Shown here one piece after another: positions 33,116-43,700 of a stretch of 64,000 bases of DNA; within the stretch, counting starts at the first letter, position 1; every line of letters begins with the position of its first letter. The stretch is from Colius striatus (lineage: Eukaryota > Chordata > Aves > Coliiformes > Coliidae), in the NCBI RefSeq assembly GCF_028858725.1, contig NC_084781.1, positions 6,952,513-7,016,512 on the forward strand, given 5' to 3'. The notes beneath the pieces were generated by a model. The model was not told the origin of the DNA. It saw nothing but the letters and a program-made list of their open reading frames with translations, and made no database searches. The translations under genes were made by a program, and so were the position numbers.

Positions 33116-36100
33116 ACCTTCCGTCGGCTGCGAGCGAGCCCCGAAGGGCCAGGGCCGGCCGGAGCTCCCTGTGACCGCTCCCTGGCCCTGCAGGCGGGCT
33201 GGGGACAGGGGCGCAGCGCGGCGGGGCTCGGGGGCCCGGCTGGCGGCCACGCTTCTCCCTCGGAGCCCATGTCTATCTCCATGTCTCACATGCGCACACG
33301 TACCCTTCCGAGAGGCACGGGCAGCTGGAGAAGACCCTCAGCACGGTTGTGTTTTTGCTGTTCTCGTTTCCCCTCACCCCCAGTGTTTGTTTCTCGGTGT
33401 GGGGCTGATGAGCAGGGCAGAGGAGGGGAGGTGGGCCAGGCCTGAGCGTGGGAAAGCGACGACGGGTCCTGTCCCAATCTGTCCCTTGGCTGGGAGGGCG
33501 AGGGTCAGCACCACAGTGTTGGAGTGAGGTTTCCTCCAGGACAGGAGGCCCCCCAGGGCCGCATGGGGCTGCAGAACGCTCTGAGATGGTGTCACATAGG
33601 AGGGCCGAGTGGTGAGAGCAGAGCGGGGTGACTGGCCCTTGATGAGGCTGAAGAGGGTTCATCCAGAACTTTGCTCTGGAATCCCTGCCCTGGAACGAGG
33701 GAGTTCTGGTGTCTTTTGGTAGAGGGGAGGGCGTGTGCCAGCAGCTGTGGCACTGCAGACCCTGCCAAGCACAGGCCATCCTGAGGACTGGACGAGACGG
33801 GGAGCAAGAGGCTGCGGGAGCCGAGTGGGGCTGCGTGGAGGCTCCTGCAGGATCAGCTCTGCTCAGCCTCGCTGCGGGGCGGCACGGGATGAGGAGGGGA
33901 GACAGGGACCCGATGCTGCCGGCACTCACCTACACGGTGGCAGCTGGCAGGGCTGACGCTGAGGGAGCTGAGCGTGTTCTGAGTGAGCGAGAAGGCGCTG
34001 TGGTCCAGGTAGAGCAGCCCCAGCCCTCCTCCCGGCGGGGTCAGCCCCGAGCCGTGGGATGGGCAGCAGGGAGCCCCGAGCGGGGCGGGCGGCCACGCTG
34101 GGTTTTACTCGGTTCTGTTTACAGTTTAGTATTTAAGGTTTTATAAATGTAAATATATTTTGTATATTTTTCTATGAGAAGCACTTCATAGGGGAAAGCA
34201 CTTATGACGAGGCTTTTTAAACAGTGGTGTTATCCTAATTTAAGAGAACCTCTTGTGAACGGTCTTTTTATTTTCCTAGGATGGTTATAGGAAACACAGG
34301 GCTGGGCACAGCCTGGCCCTTTCTCCGGGGGAAGGGACACACTTTCGTTTTGGTTTTGACTCTTGTTCTGCCTTTTCGACTTCAGTAACTGTTTCCAGGG
34401 GGTTTGGCTGGACCTTAAACTTTATTTACCGTCAGGATGGGGATGGGGAGGGAGAGTTTCCCGGCTCAGGAGGAGTCTGACTCTGTCCGTGCCCGGGGCC
34501 GAGGCCTCGTTCTGCCTCGCCTGTGTGTCTTTAAAAAGAAGGAAAGGGGAAGACCAAGAGCCAGCAGACAGACCCTCCGCAGTGCTGTGCTGGGGGGCTG
34601 TCCGGGGGCAGCGCCTCGTCCCTGGAGCGGGGGAGCACGGGAAGCCCTTGCGCTTTGCTCACCGTCCCCGCAGGCCCCGAGGCCTCTCCCTCTGCCCGAG
34701 AGCCAGCAACCCGTGGCGCGGGGAGGGTCGGGAACAGCCGTTCCCTTTCGTTGTTGCACTGTGTGGCGGTTACGTGGTGGTGGCTGTTGGGAGCCGAGTC
34801 CGACGGGCGCTGCATTTGTTACTGAGATGATATGATGCACTGACAGTTTGGGAACGCACATACCCCGGGGTCCCGGCCGCCCGGGGGTCCCGCTCGCGGC
34901 CCGTGCCCTTCCCCGTGTCTGGTGGCAGCGCCAGGCTCAACCCGTGCCGCGTTTTCCTCTGCCTCGCGTCGCGGTGACGGGGAGCAGCGTCTTTCCTCCG
35001 CGTGGCGGTGGGACAGGGCTCGGGTGTGGGGAGAGGGATCTGGGAGACCCCCGAGCCGGGCGCCTCTCCCCTGTGGGCCGGTGGCCCGTCCGCTTTGCTG
35101 CTATACCCGTGGCGGCTGCCTCGGGAGGCGCCACTGTGGCCAGTGAAAGCCTCGGCGCCGCGGGAGCCACGCCGGGGCAGCGGGGGCCGGGTGTGTGTCC
35201 CCGCCGCCCGTGCCGGCGGCCGCCCCGCGTTTGAATGTATATTTTCTAAGGACTGACGCAGATCACGGCATCTGAACGTGCTGGAAAAAACAAAAAAAGC
35301 GAAAAAAAAACCAGCAAAACGACAAAACCGGGAACTTTCGGGCGTTTGTTTTTCCTTTGTACAGGCCGACGTGGTGTTTTCTAAGGAGAAGCGGGTCATT
35401 GCCAAGGGCTGGGTATCTTTTCTGTGTGGTTTTCCTTTCGTTTCAAAGCAATACCAGGTTCTTCACCGGGACGGTGTCTGCGCAGCATCGCGCCATCCGA
35501 ACCCCCTCGGCTGCTCCACCCTCCCGCGCACACGCACGAGGTTGATAGCTATAAATACGATATCTATAGGAACTGATGTAGTAACGCACCGTGTACCGAA
35601 GCCTAGCTCAGTATCGCTCCCTGGCGCTTCACCTCTCTCTAACACTATAGGTAAGGGCTGTGCTGCAGCTGCTCGCGGCCGGCGGGAGAGCCGCACCGTG
35701 CCGCGCCGGGGCCGCCCTTCCCACCCGCCTCCTGCCCAGTCCCTACTCGTGCCGCTTGGTTTCTTCCTTCCCTCCTCTCGTCGGGGTGTGAATGTCGGGG
35801 AACCACCTGCATTTTGGGGGAAAACGTGCTCTTGTGCTTTTTCCTGGTCTCTTTTTTTTAACGAGGTGCAGTAGCTTTTGTCTCTCAGCCAAGAGCTGTT
35901 ACTTGTGGTGTTTCTTTCCTTGAACTTTAACAGTCTCCTTAGTCGATACAGGTAGGTGAATTAATTGTCGCAAAAGCAAAAACAAACAAAAAAAAACCCT
36001 TTAAAAAGGAAAAAAAAAGAAAAAAACACAAAAAAACAAGCGCTGCCAAGGTTTTGTTCTAGAGATAACGGTTCTTGACAACTTATCATGTGTAACAGAT

Positions 36101-36475
36101 CTCTGCGTTTCTTTCCCTGTGTTCTTCCGAGCTTCTGGTTGGGTTTTGGGTTTGGGGCTTTTTTGTTTTTCTTAAAAAAACCAACAAAACGACAAAAAAC
36201 GACGACAACAAAAAAAAAAAACAACACAGAGGAAACGTGTGTAAAGTGCATCAGTGTTAACTCCCTGCCACAGGGACGAAGGAAATACTTTGTTTAAAAC
36301 AGTGCTGAAAGCTCTGCAAAAGACTGAATGTAAAAACGAAACAAGTGTAAATAGTTGTAAAGAAACGAACCCCACGAAAAACAAAAAAAGGAGTTTTTAA
36401 ACATGTTTATTTTCTATGCACTTTTTTTTATTTAAGTGATAGTTTAATTAATAAACATGTCAAGTTTATTGCTGC
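33116..36475 (+). other. KMT2A: KMT2A 3'UTR
   Basis: From the stop codon to about 20 nt past the AATAAA at 36450-36455. Base composition is uneven: GC-rich stretches alternate with AT-rich islands at about 34105-34260 and 35540-35645. The first island contains a Pumilio-type element (TGTAAATA, 34148-34155). Three A-rich tracts lie at 35287-35325, 35966-36035 and 36174-36225. A GCACTTT hexamer-plus (36419-36425 region) matches the target of the miR-17 seed family. Long open frames here on both strands are GC-driven and not coding. Confidence 0.85.
36450..36455 (+). terminator. KMT2A: KMT2A poly(A) signal
   Basis: AATAAA in a T/A-rich context after 3.3 kb of 3'UTR, with the next gene's start codon 380 bp downstream. 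It is the only canonical hexamer near the expected end of the transcript. Confidence 0.8.
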
Positions 36476-36834
36476 ACACCTGCCTCTGTCTTTCTTCTTG
36501 AGGGATCAGAAGCTGATTCTCACCCCCATCTTTCCCCCCACCGGAGCCTCGCAGGGAGATGGGAGCCCCCGGGGGCTGCACCAGCCCGTCGGCGCTGCCC
36601 CTGCTCCGCGGCGCCGCGGTTTCGGCACCGAGGCTCGCGGCTCTCGGCCGCACATCACCCCTGGGGAGCTGCGGGTCCCGCAGCGAGGCCGCTGCCTCCG
36701 GGACCGTCTGGCGGCGGGGTCGCGGGCCTGGGCCGCGATAGGACGGCGAAGGGTGACGCGCTGACGGCCGTGTGAACATTAACCTGCCGCCGGCGTCCCG
36801 CGGCCAGCGCGGGGGGCCCGTCACAGCGGGCACC
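36476..36834 (+). promoter_or_regulatory. TTC36: TTC36 promoter/5'UTR interval
   Basis: 359 bp of CpG-rich sequence between the KMT2A poly(A) signal and the TTC36 start codon. It must hold the TTC36 promoter and 5'UTR unless TTC36 depends on read-through. No TATA box is evident. I could not pin a transcription start. Confidence 0.5.
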
Positions 36835-37565
36835 ATGGCCACGGCAAACGACAGGGCCGTGCTGCAGACCATCTTTAACCCCAGCACCCCCTTCGGAGAC
36901 ATCCCTGGGCTGGATGAGGAGGAGGAGGAGGACGCCCGTGAGGAAGGTGAGGCGGGGCTGTGGGATGAGCGCTGCAGGGCGGGCAGGGGGCTGCTCTGCC
37001 CGGGGGCCGAGCGCTGGCCTTTGCGCTGCAGGGGATCCGTTTGCGCCGGAGCTGCTGGAGCAGGCGCGGGACCTGGAGCTGCAGGGCGTCTCTGCCGCCG
37101 AGTCGGGAGACATAAGCACGGCGCTGGAGAGGTTCAGCGAGGCCATCCGCCTGCTGCCCGAGCGCGCCTCGGCCTACAACAACCGCGCCCAGGCGCGGCG
37201 CCTGCGCGGCGACGTGACGGGTGAGCGGCCCCGGAGCGTGGCGGCGGCCCCTCGCTGCCCGCGGCCCGCTCCCCGCGCGGCCCAACGCGCCTCTCCCCCG
37301 CCCAGGGGCCCTGCGGGACCTGGATGCCGCCATCCGCCTGAGCCGGGGCCGCGGCCGCGCCGCCTGCCAGAGCTTGGTGCAGCGCGGCCTGATCCGGCGG
37401 CTGCAGGGGCGCGAGGACGAGGCGCGGCGGGACTTGGAGCGGGCGGCGCGGCTGGGCAGCGCCTTTGCCCGGCGGCAGCTGGTGCTGCTCAACCCCTACT
37501 CGGCGCTCTGCAACCAGATGCTCGGCGAGATGCTGGGGCGGCTGCGCAACCCCGAGAGCCCGTGA
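36835..37565 (+). CDS. TTC36: TTC36, tetratricopeptide repeat protein 36
   Basis: Small TPR protein; family members are liver/kidney-enriched in mammals and are thought to bind Hsp70-type chaperones. Three coding exons: 36835-36946, 37032-37220 and 37306-37565, 186 residues (human 189). The start (ACCATGGCC, good Kozak) gives [20 protein letters not shown], matching the human N-terminus. An acidic run follows, then TPR helices: [54 protein letters not shown] and [19 protein letters not shown]. The C-terminus [16 protein letters not shown] is also conserved. It lies between KMT2A and TMEM25 in the same orientation as in human. Confidence 0.96.
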
Positions 37566-37724
37566 GGCGGGCGGGAGGCGGGCAGAGCCGCCAGCGCACG
37601 CTCCCGCCGCCGCAGAGGGCCCGTCCCTGCCGCCGCGGGTGCTGCCGCCGTTCCTCCTCCTGGCTGGCGGCCGGGGACAGGCCGTATCCAAAGGCTCGGC
37701 TTTGTCTCGGCTCCGCTCCACCCC

Positions 37725-37730
37725 AATAAA
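37725..37730 (+). terminator. TTC36: TTC36 poly(A) signal
   Basis: AATAAA 160 nt after the TTC36 stop codon, followed by a T/G-containing stretch. It gives a very short 3'UTR. Confidence 0.8.
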
Positions 37731-37750
37731 CCTCCCCGTGTTCCCGGCAC

Positions 37751-38267
37751 TTGGGCTCTGCTTGCAGCGTTGTGGGCGGTTGCGGCAGGAGCTCCACTGC
37801 GATGGCAGCCCCGTGGGTGCGAGGCCGGGCTGAGGAGGGTGCTGAGCACCCCCAGGATGAAGCCGGGAGGTGGGGGGCGCGGGGACGTTGAACCACAGCT
37901 CTGGTCCAGGGTCTGCGGCTGCTCCGGCGAGCGCTGAGGCTGTGCCGGGGCTCTCCCGGCAGCAGGACCGACCCCCGCCTGCCGCGGCTGCGCACAGCCG
38001 CCCTGCTCGGGGCGGGACGGTGGCCGTTGGGCCCAGCGGCAGGGACGCTGGCGGCCGCGCCGGGCCGGGCCCGCCCCCGCGCCGCATGCGGGGCCCTGCG
38101 TGCCGGGCCCGGGCGCAGAGCCGCACTGCGGCCCGGGATGATGCTCCAGGTAAGGTGCAGCCCGGCCGCGTCCTCCGGCCCCGCTGCCCGGCAGGATGGC
38201 GGCGGCTCAGCGCAGCGATAGCCCCGGGCTCCTGCTCCAGATGTCTGTCTCCTAGTGCCAGCGCGCC
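37751..38267 (+). promoter_or_regulatory. TMEM25: TMEM25 CpG-rich promoter and non-coding first exon
   Basis: CpG-dense interval upstream of TMEM25. A likely non-coding first exon ends at 38149 (CTCCAG|GTAAGG) and splices to an acceptor at 38239-38240 (CTCCAG), leaving a 27-nt leader before the start codon at 38268. The joined leader contains a short upstream frame (ATGATG at 38138, stop TAG at 38253-38255). The exon 1 start was not determined. Confidence 0.6.
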
Positions 38268-39903
38268 ATGGGGCAGCCTAGGGGCTGGCCAGAGGCTGCT
38301 CTTGCCCACCTGCTGCTTGGCTTCCCGGTGCTCTGCTCAGCAGGTGAGGCTGCGGGGCATCTGCCACACGGCTCTGGCGGCAGGACCCTGCCGTGGCTCT
38401 GACCGGCGGGGGCTGTCTGGCAGGGCTGGGGGAGCTGGGCCCCACCATCGACGGGCAGCCGCTGGCACGGTGCACGCTGCGAGAGGGGGAGAGCCGTGCC
38501 TTCACCTGCCGGGCCCCACCGCCGGCCCCGGGCACAGCGCTGGCGTGGTACCTCGATGGCCGCAAGCAGGAGGCAAACTGCTCTGGCACCGGCGCTGCCA
38601 GCACCCTCACCATCACCGCCCAGCGCACCGACCGCCAGCTCGACTGCTCCCTGATGGACCCGGCCTCCTGGGAGACCTACAACGCCTCCGTCCTCCTCGA
38701 TGTGCAGTGTAAGGTCAGAGGTGTGGGGAGGGGGCCTGGGGCTGCTGCCCAGCCCGAGCAGGGCCGTGAGCAGCGTCCGTCACAGCCGTAGCAGGGCAGC
38801 ACCTCCTGTGCTGCTGGTGAGACGAATTCTGCTCCTGGCTGTGAGCTGCCCCAGTCCCTCCCGCCCATCTCACTGCCTGCATATGTTTCCCAGATAAGCC
38901 TGAAATCCTGCAGGCAGATGCCCGTTACCAGGAGGTGGAGGGGATTGGGCTGCTTCTGGTGCTCTTTGTGCTGGTGCAAGCCAACCCACCTGCCAGCATC
39001 ACCTGGGTGGACCACGATGGGCGAGTGATGGCCAACGCCTCTGAGTTCCTCCTGGTGAGTGCAGCGCATCAGCCGGGACTGGCCAACCACTCGCTCCGCA
39101 TCCACCTTGACAGCACCGCCGGCAACTTCTCTGTCAGCGTGGCCAACAGCCTGGGCATCGCCACTGCTTCTCTCCTGCCCTCAGGTAGGGGTTGGGGGGC
39201 CAGGCATGGAGCAGCAGCCCTGTGGAGGGGTGCTGAGGGGGCCATGCTGCCCGTGCAGGTCTGCTGGACGCCAGCGTGGAGCTGCCCCTCCTGGGCATTG
39301 CGGTGGGAGCAGCCGTGGCCCTGGGCGCCCTGCTCAGCCTGGGCTCCTGTGCCGTCTGCTTGGCATGCCGCTGGCACAAGCCCATGCCCGACCAGGCGCC
39401 AGCGGGAGCGAGCATCCGCCTCAGCCCACGCTGCCAGTGCAGCAGCTCTGAGCCCCCGCAGCCGCCGCGCCTGCCCCACCAGACCCACTCGCTGCCTCCC
39501 AACCTACACCTCAGTGATCTCACACAAGAGCCCAGAGGTAGGACCCCGAGGCACTGCCGCAGGGGAACACACAGGGCCGCGGTCCGCACGAGCGAGGGCT
39601 CCATATCTCTGCTCTTGCGCTCTTCTGTCCCCTCAGCTTCCCCCATGGATGTGGGAGCTGGTGCTGGGGGAGAGGCGAGCACCCTGCCGGGGCTGGAGAA
39701 GCCACTGGTCCTCAGCAGGCTCGGTGAGGGGCCATGGGCGGGGAGCAGCCCCCGAAGCCACACTGCGGGGCCATCGGCCTCCGTGGCTGCCCTATCAGGC
39801 GATGACAAGGATCTGTCTTTGTCCCCCAGGTTTCGTCCAGCTCCCGATATCCGGGCGCATCTACAAAGTGCCGAGTGCGAGCAGCGAGGAGATCTGGCTG
39901 TGA
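38268..39903 (+). CDS. TMEM25: TMEM25, immunoglobulin-superfamily membrane protein
   Basis: Type I membrane protein. Six coding exons: 38268-38343, 38424-38708, 38894-39184, 39259-39537, 39637-39723 and 39830-39903, 363 residues (human 366). Exon 1 encodes a signal peptide with hydrophobic core (AHLLLGFPVLCSAG). An Ig-type domain with FTCRAP and LDCSLM cysteines around AWYLDGR follows, then a second domain ending in ANPPASITWVDHDGRV. Several NxS/T glycosylation sites are readable (NCS, NAS, NHS, NFS). The transmembrane helix is near LLGIAVGAAVALGALLSLG, followed by a cysteine-rich juxtamembrane segment and a cytoplasmic tail. The tail ends GRIYKVPSASSEEIWL, nearly identical to the human C-terminus. 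In mammals TMEM25 is reported to modulate NMDA receptor turnover. Confidence 0.96.
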
Positions 39904-40076
39904 GGGTGGTGCGGTGCCCGCGGCGTTGCCAAGCTCCAGGTATGTACCAGCCCTTGCCAAGGCGCAGCCGCGGTTGTGCTGGGGCACGAGCGCCGACGAG
40001 CCCTCGACTATGTGTGACGCTACGTGTGGCATCAGACAAGGCATGTGTTTGTGTAGCCCCTGCCTCTTGTGAACAG

Positions 40077-40120
40077 ACTGTTAAAACCAAAACAGATTAA
40101 AGCTGTTTGGTTTTAACAGT
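40077..40120. repeat. Near-perfect inverted repeat (hairpin) at TMEM25 3' end
   Basis: The 19-nt arm ACTGTTAAAACCAAAACAG (40077-40095) is followed by a 7-nt loop and an 18-nt arm CTGTTTGGTTTTAACAGT (40103-40120). The second arm is the reverse complement of the first except for one missing T. The loop contains ATTAAA, a variant poly(A) hexamer. No protein-coding role; it lies 174 nt after the TMEM25 stop. Confidence 0.9.
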
Positions 40121-40262
40121 CCCTGCTGGACTGCCAGCACTGCGGCTCCTCGTGGGCTCAGCCCAAGCTGTAGCTGAGCTGAGGCCTGCGTGCCACATCC
40201 TCCTGCAGTGGGCAGACGGGCAAGGCAGCCTGCCAGGGGCTGGGCACAGGCGTCCCCACAGC

Positions 40263-40268
40263 AATAAA
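40263..40268 (+). terminator. TMEM25: TMEM25 poly(A) signal
   Basis: Canonical AATAAA about 360 nt after the TMEM25 stop, followed by GT-rich sequence. A variant hexamer, ATTAAA at 40096-40101 in the hairpin loop, is an alternative. Confidence 0.7.
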
Positions 40269-40771
40269 CTAAACTCAAGCGTCTGTGTGGTGCTGTGGTG
40301 GTTATTTCTCCTTGGTAGCAGCTGAGGGGCTGGAACATAGAACAAGGGGCTCAATCATGTGCAACAGAGGAGATTTGAGACCCTCAGGTCAGACCTTGGA
40401 ACCCCTTGGGCAGATCCCAGCGTGGTATCTGAGCGCAGTATTCATTCCCATTCCCTCCAGCACTCGTGGGGTGTGCTCAAGGAGCTGCTGCTCTGCAGTG
40501 CCTACAGCACAGGGAAGCACGGGAGCCTGTCATGGGGAAGAGCTATTTTTAATGCTGAACCATTGGAAACAGGTCAGAAATAGGGCTGTCAGGCAGCTTC
40601 TGCAATCAACGTGGTGAGGAAAGTCCTCCTCTGTGAATGTGGCGCAGCTTGGCGGTGTCTGTAAAAGCAGAGAGGCTGCTCAGGTGCTGCGCTGCTTCAC
40701 AGGCTGCGTCGTCACACCTCGGTGTCCAGCAGCACACGCTGACCCACGAGATGAGGGTTCACCCTGAAGCC
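40269..40771 (-). other. IFT46: Convergent interval with IFT46 3'UTR
   Basis: Space between the TMEM25 poly(A) signal and the IFT46 stop. On the minus strand an ATTAAA (plus-strand TTTAAT at 40548-40553) is the only poly(A)-like hexamer seen, which would give IFT46 a 3'UTR of about 240 nt. Nothing else recognised. Confidence 0.5.
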
Positions 40772-43700
40772 TCAAGGGAAGCTGAAGACTTCTGCGTCTG
40801 CTGCTTGTGAAGGTGGGTTGGATGGTGGGCTCCTGCCCTTCTTCCCCTCAGCTAGGGGCTTGAAATGCTGCAAGGGAAGGAAGGTGTTAGTGCAAAGACT
40901 CGAGGTTCATTCATCTGGGCCCACACCTGCACCAGGGCACAGGGCTGCCTCTGCTCTGCAGGAACTCCATGCCCAGCAGGCGCCCTGGCTTCAGTGGAAA
41001 TGCCTTCTGGGTACTCAATGTGGTGTCCCGACCTCCCTGGGTAATACTGAGGTGCCCAGGAAATGAGAAGCTACAGAGACGTTCTCTGTAGCCCTTTACC
41101 AGGGTCGTCAGCCACTTGGCAGCCCCACAGCACAGCGGAGGCAGATGCAGGTAGCTCTGCGGCGCCTCAGCCTGGCTGAGCAGCACCTGCCCGTGGCCAT
41201 AGACGTACCTGCGAGTTCTTGAACTCGGAGTAGAGGGAGAAGAGCACATGCAGAGGCTGTATCCGACTCTTGTACACAGGGATGTCCAGAATGGCTGCAG
41301 GCAAGAGCAGAAGCGTGTAAGCGTGTGTGCTGCCAGTAAAGGCTGAGGTCCTCGCTGCCTGCCGCTGCTTGGGCTTCACTCAGCACAGAGCTCCCTCACT
41401 TCTGACAGCAGCAGAGAGTGACCTCAACTAGTGAGGGCTGAGCCCACGGCTGGAGGTCTCCCGTTGGAGGTGAGGCAGTGTGGACCAGCAGCACTTTCAG
41501 CACAGTGCCTTCCCTTACCGCACAGCATGTCGACGTACTCGGGCAGGTCGCAGCTCATCTCTGCTGTCGGGAGCCCCACCTGGAACAGACAGCGCTGTCA
41601 GCTCTGTGCCCGCATGGCAAGAGCCTCCCGGAGCACAGGGGCTGCCTGGGCAGCAGGCAGGAGTTGGGGTGTTCTGCTGCTCCCCTTCTACTGCCCCGGG
41701 GAACAAAGGCGAGCAGTGTTAGGCAGTGCTGGCAGGGACCTGGCCTGCAGGGGTGATGGTGTCTGACACCGTCTGTCCATTGCTTGGACTTTTTACCTTT
41801 CCCAAGAGCTCCTCAAATTCTGGGGACCACTCCTGCATCAGAGTCTCGATGTCAGGCATTGGCCTGTGGGGAAGAGAAGGCCACAAAGCTCAGGATGGCA
41901 CAGAACCACGGTGGCTTCCTGCCCCGGGCTGCTGTGAACGGGACCGGTGCCGTTCTCGCCAGCTGAGAGCAAGCTGTGCCTCTGCCCTGGGGCCATGTGG
42001 GCATGTCTGTTTGTCAAGCCAAGCCCAGGCTGGCTAAGTGGCAAGATCTGCATGCAAGCTGCTAAACTAACTCAGGTTAGAGAAAGGGAAGTGCAGGGGG
42101 GCAAACGGAGCGTCCTGCACACGTGCACGGTGTCAGGGATGAAATCAGCAACGCCTTCTCCCTCAGAGATACTGTGAGAGTTGTCCTTGGCGCTCCCACA
42201 CCTTGCCGCCAGCCTCCCAGGGAGTGAGCCCATGCTGCAGGGTGTGTGTGAGGGTGGGCTGAGGTGGTGCTCACCTGCTGTAATGCACTGTGGCTGGAGG
42301 TTTGCAGCGGTGCAGCTCGTTGATACTTTCAATCCAGCTGTCAATGGCTTTGGGATTCTGCTCGGCATCCTCCAAACTCTTCACTTTTATTTGCTGCTAA
42401 GAGAAAAGACAATACAACCCTGGAAGCGTTTCTGTGGTGTCTGAGGGCTTTCCTTGCAAGACCTGTGTTTGCTCCCAGTTAACTGTGGCTTTTCTTTCCC
42501 TAGTTGCACTGGTCTCTGCAGACAGGAGAGCAGCTGGCAAACCAAACACAGAGCAAAACCAGGTATTGACAGCCAGAAGGAAACAAAGCTCCAGATGCAG
42601 ACAATGGATCCCAAGTTGTACTGAGAGTTGCCTGAAGCGGGACTTAGATCAGTGTACAGCTACAGGGGACAGGGAAAGGTTTGGGTTTTGTATGTTTAAA
42701 GCCAAGTCATCAGTTGTGCTGCAGTCACAAAGTTAAGGGTCACAGGGAAAGGCTTTGTCTGTGCAGCACGTTTGAGCTCCCTCTCCCCAACTCACTGTGA
42801 TGTTGTGCTGCTTGGAGTTCTCGGACAGCCAGAGGGACAGGACAGTGGGATCCGACTGCTTGGTCGAGGGCTCGTCCAGGACCAGCAGCCCCAGGTTGTC
42901 GGGCTTCCCATCGGGGCGGGGAACCTGCCGTCAACACAGAGCCTGGCTGCTGCAGACGCCCAGAGTGGGGAGCTGCTTGGGACAGGGACCTCCCCGGGGT
43001 TTACAGATCAGACCCTAAAAGGAGGTGGTGGACGTGTTGTTTTGCATGGGAGTCGTTTGTATGGGGCTCCCCGAGAAGCACGAGGTGTTGGGCAGGGGAA
43101 AGGGCAGCCCTCGCCCCAAATCACGTGTGTGCTGTGTGTGGGAGAGGACTCAAGTTCCACGGGTAGAACCCGAAGCAGCTGGTACCTTTAGGAATGCATC
43201 AATATCTCCAACTGCAGGAATAAAGTCCGGGATAAAAGGCTGCAGTTTGTGCTCAATCTCTATTGTTTTGGGAGTGTACCTGGAAAAAAGCCACCAGCGC
43301 TGTGTGGGTGACTGTGAACAGCCCTGCCAAACCTGACACAGTGGCAGAAAGGAGAGCAGAGAGTGGGTCAAGCCCCTTCTCCTCACCTCTTGATGTACTC
43401 AAACAGTTCTTTGATCTCAGAAGACACGGGTAGGTAGTCATAATCTGCTAGATTGAAGTCCCTAAAGGAAGGGAGATAAATGCAGGCGCAGATTAACATG
43501 TGGTGGGTTCTGTAGACGCAGGAGCTGGGCCCCAGCTGTGCCAGACAGTGCTGAAGGAAGCCAAAAGATCGTGTACTGGGCTGAAAAGATGTGACAAGTA
43601 AGGAAAACCCTATTGGGCCGTGTTTTGCCTTGGTCCTCTAGCCAAAAGGGGCAGTTGTATGGGCGACAGTTGCTGGTGATCAGAAGGATGTGTGCAGGGG

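Noticed and set aside
33273-35874. Open frames up to 218 codons in the KMT2A 3'UTR
   Set aside because: GC-rich composition lowers stop frequency. They lie after the KMT2A stop and before its poly(A) signal, with no protein similarity.
38268-39903. Single long frame 38935-39903 as an unspliced gene
   Set aside because: It reads through true introns of TMEM25; the spliced model reproduces the whole human protein including its C-terminus.
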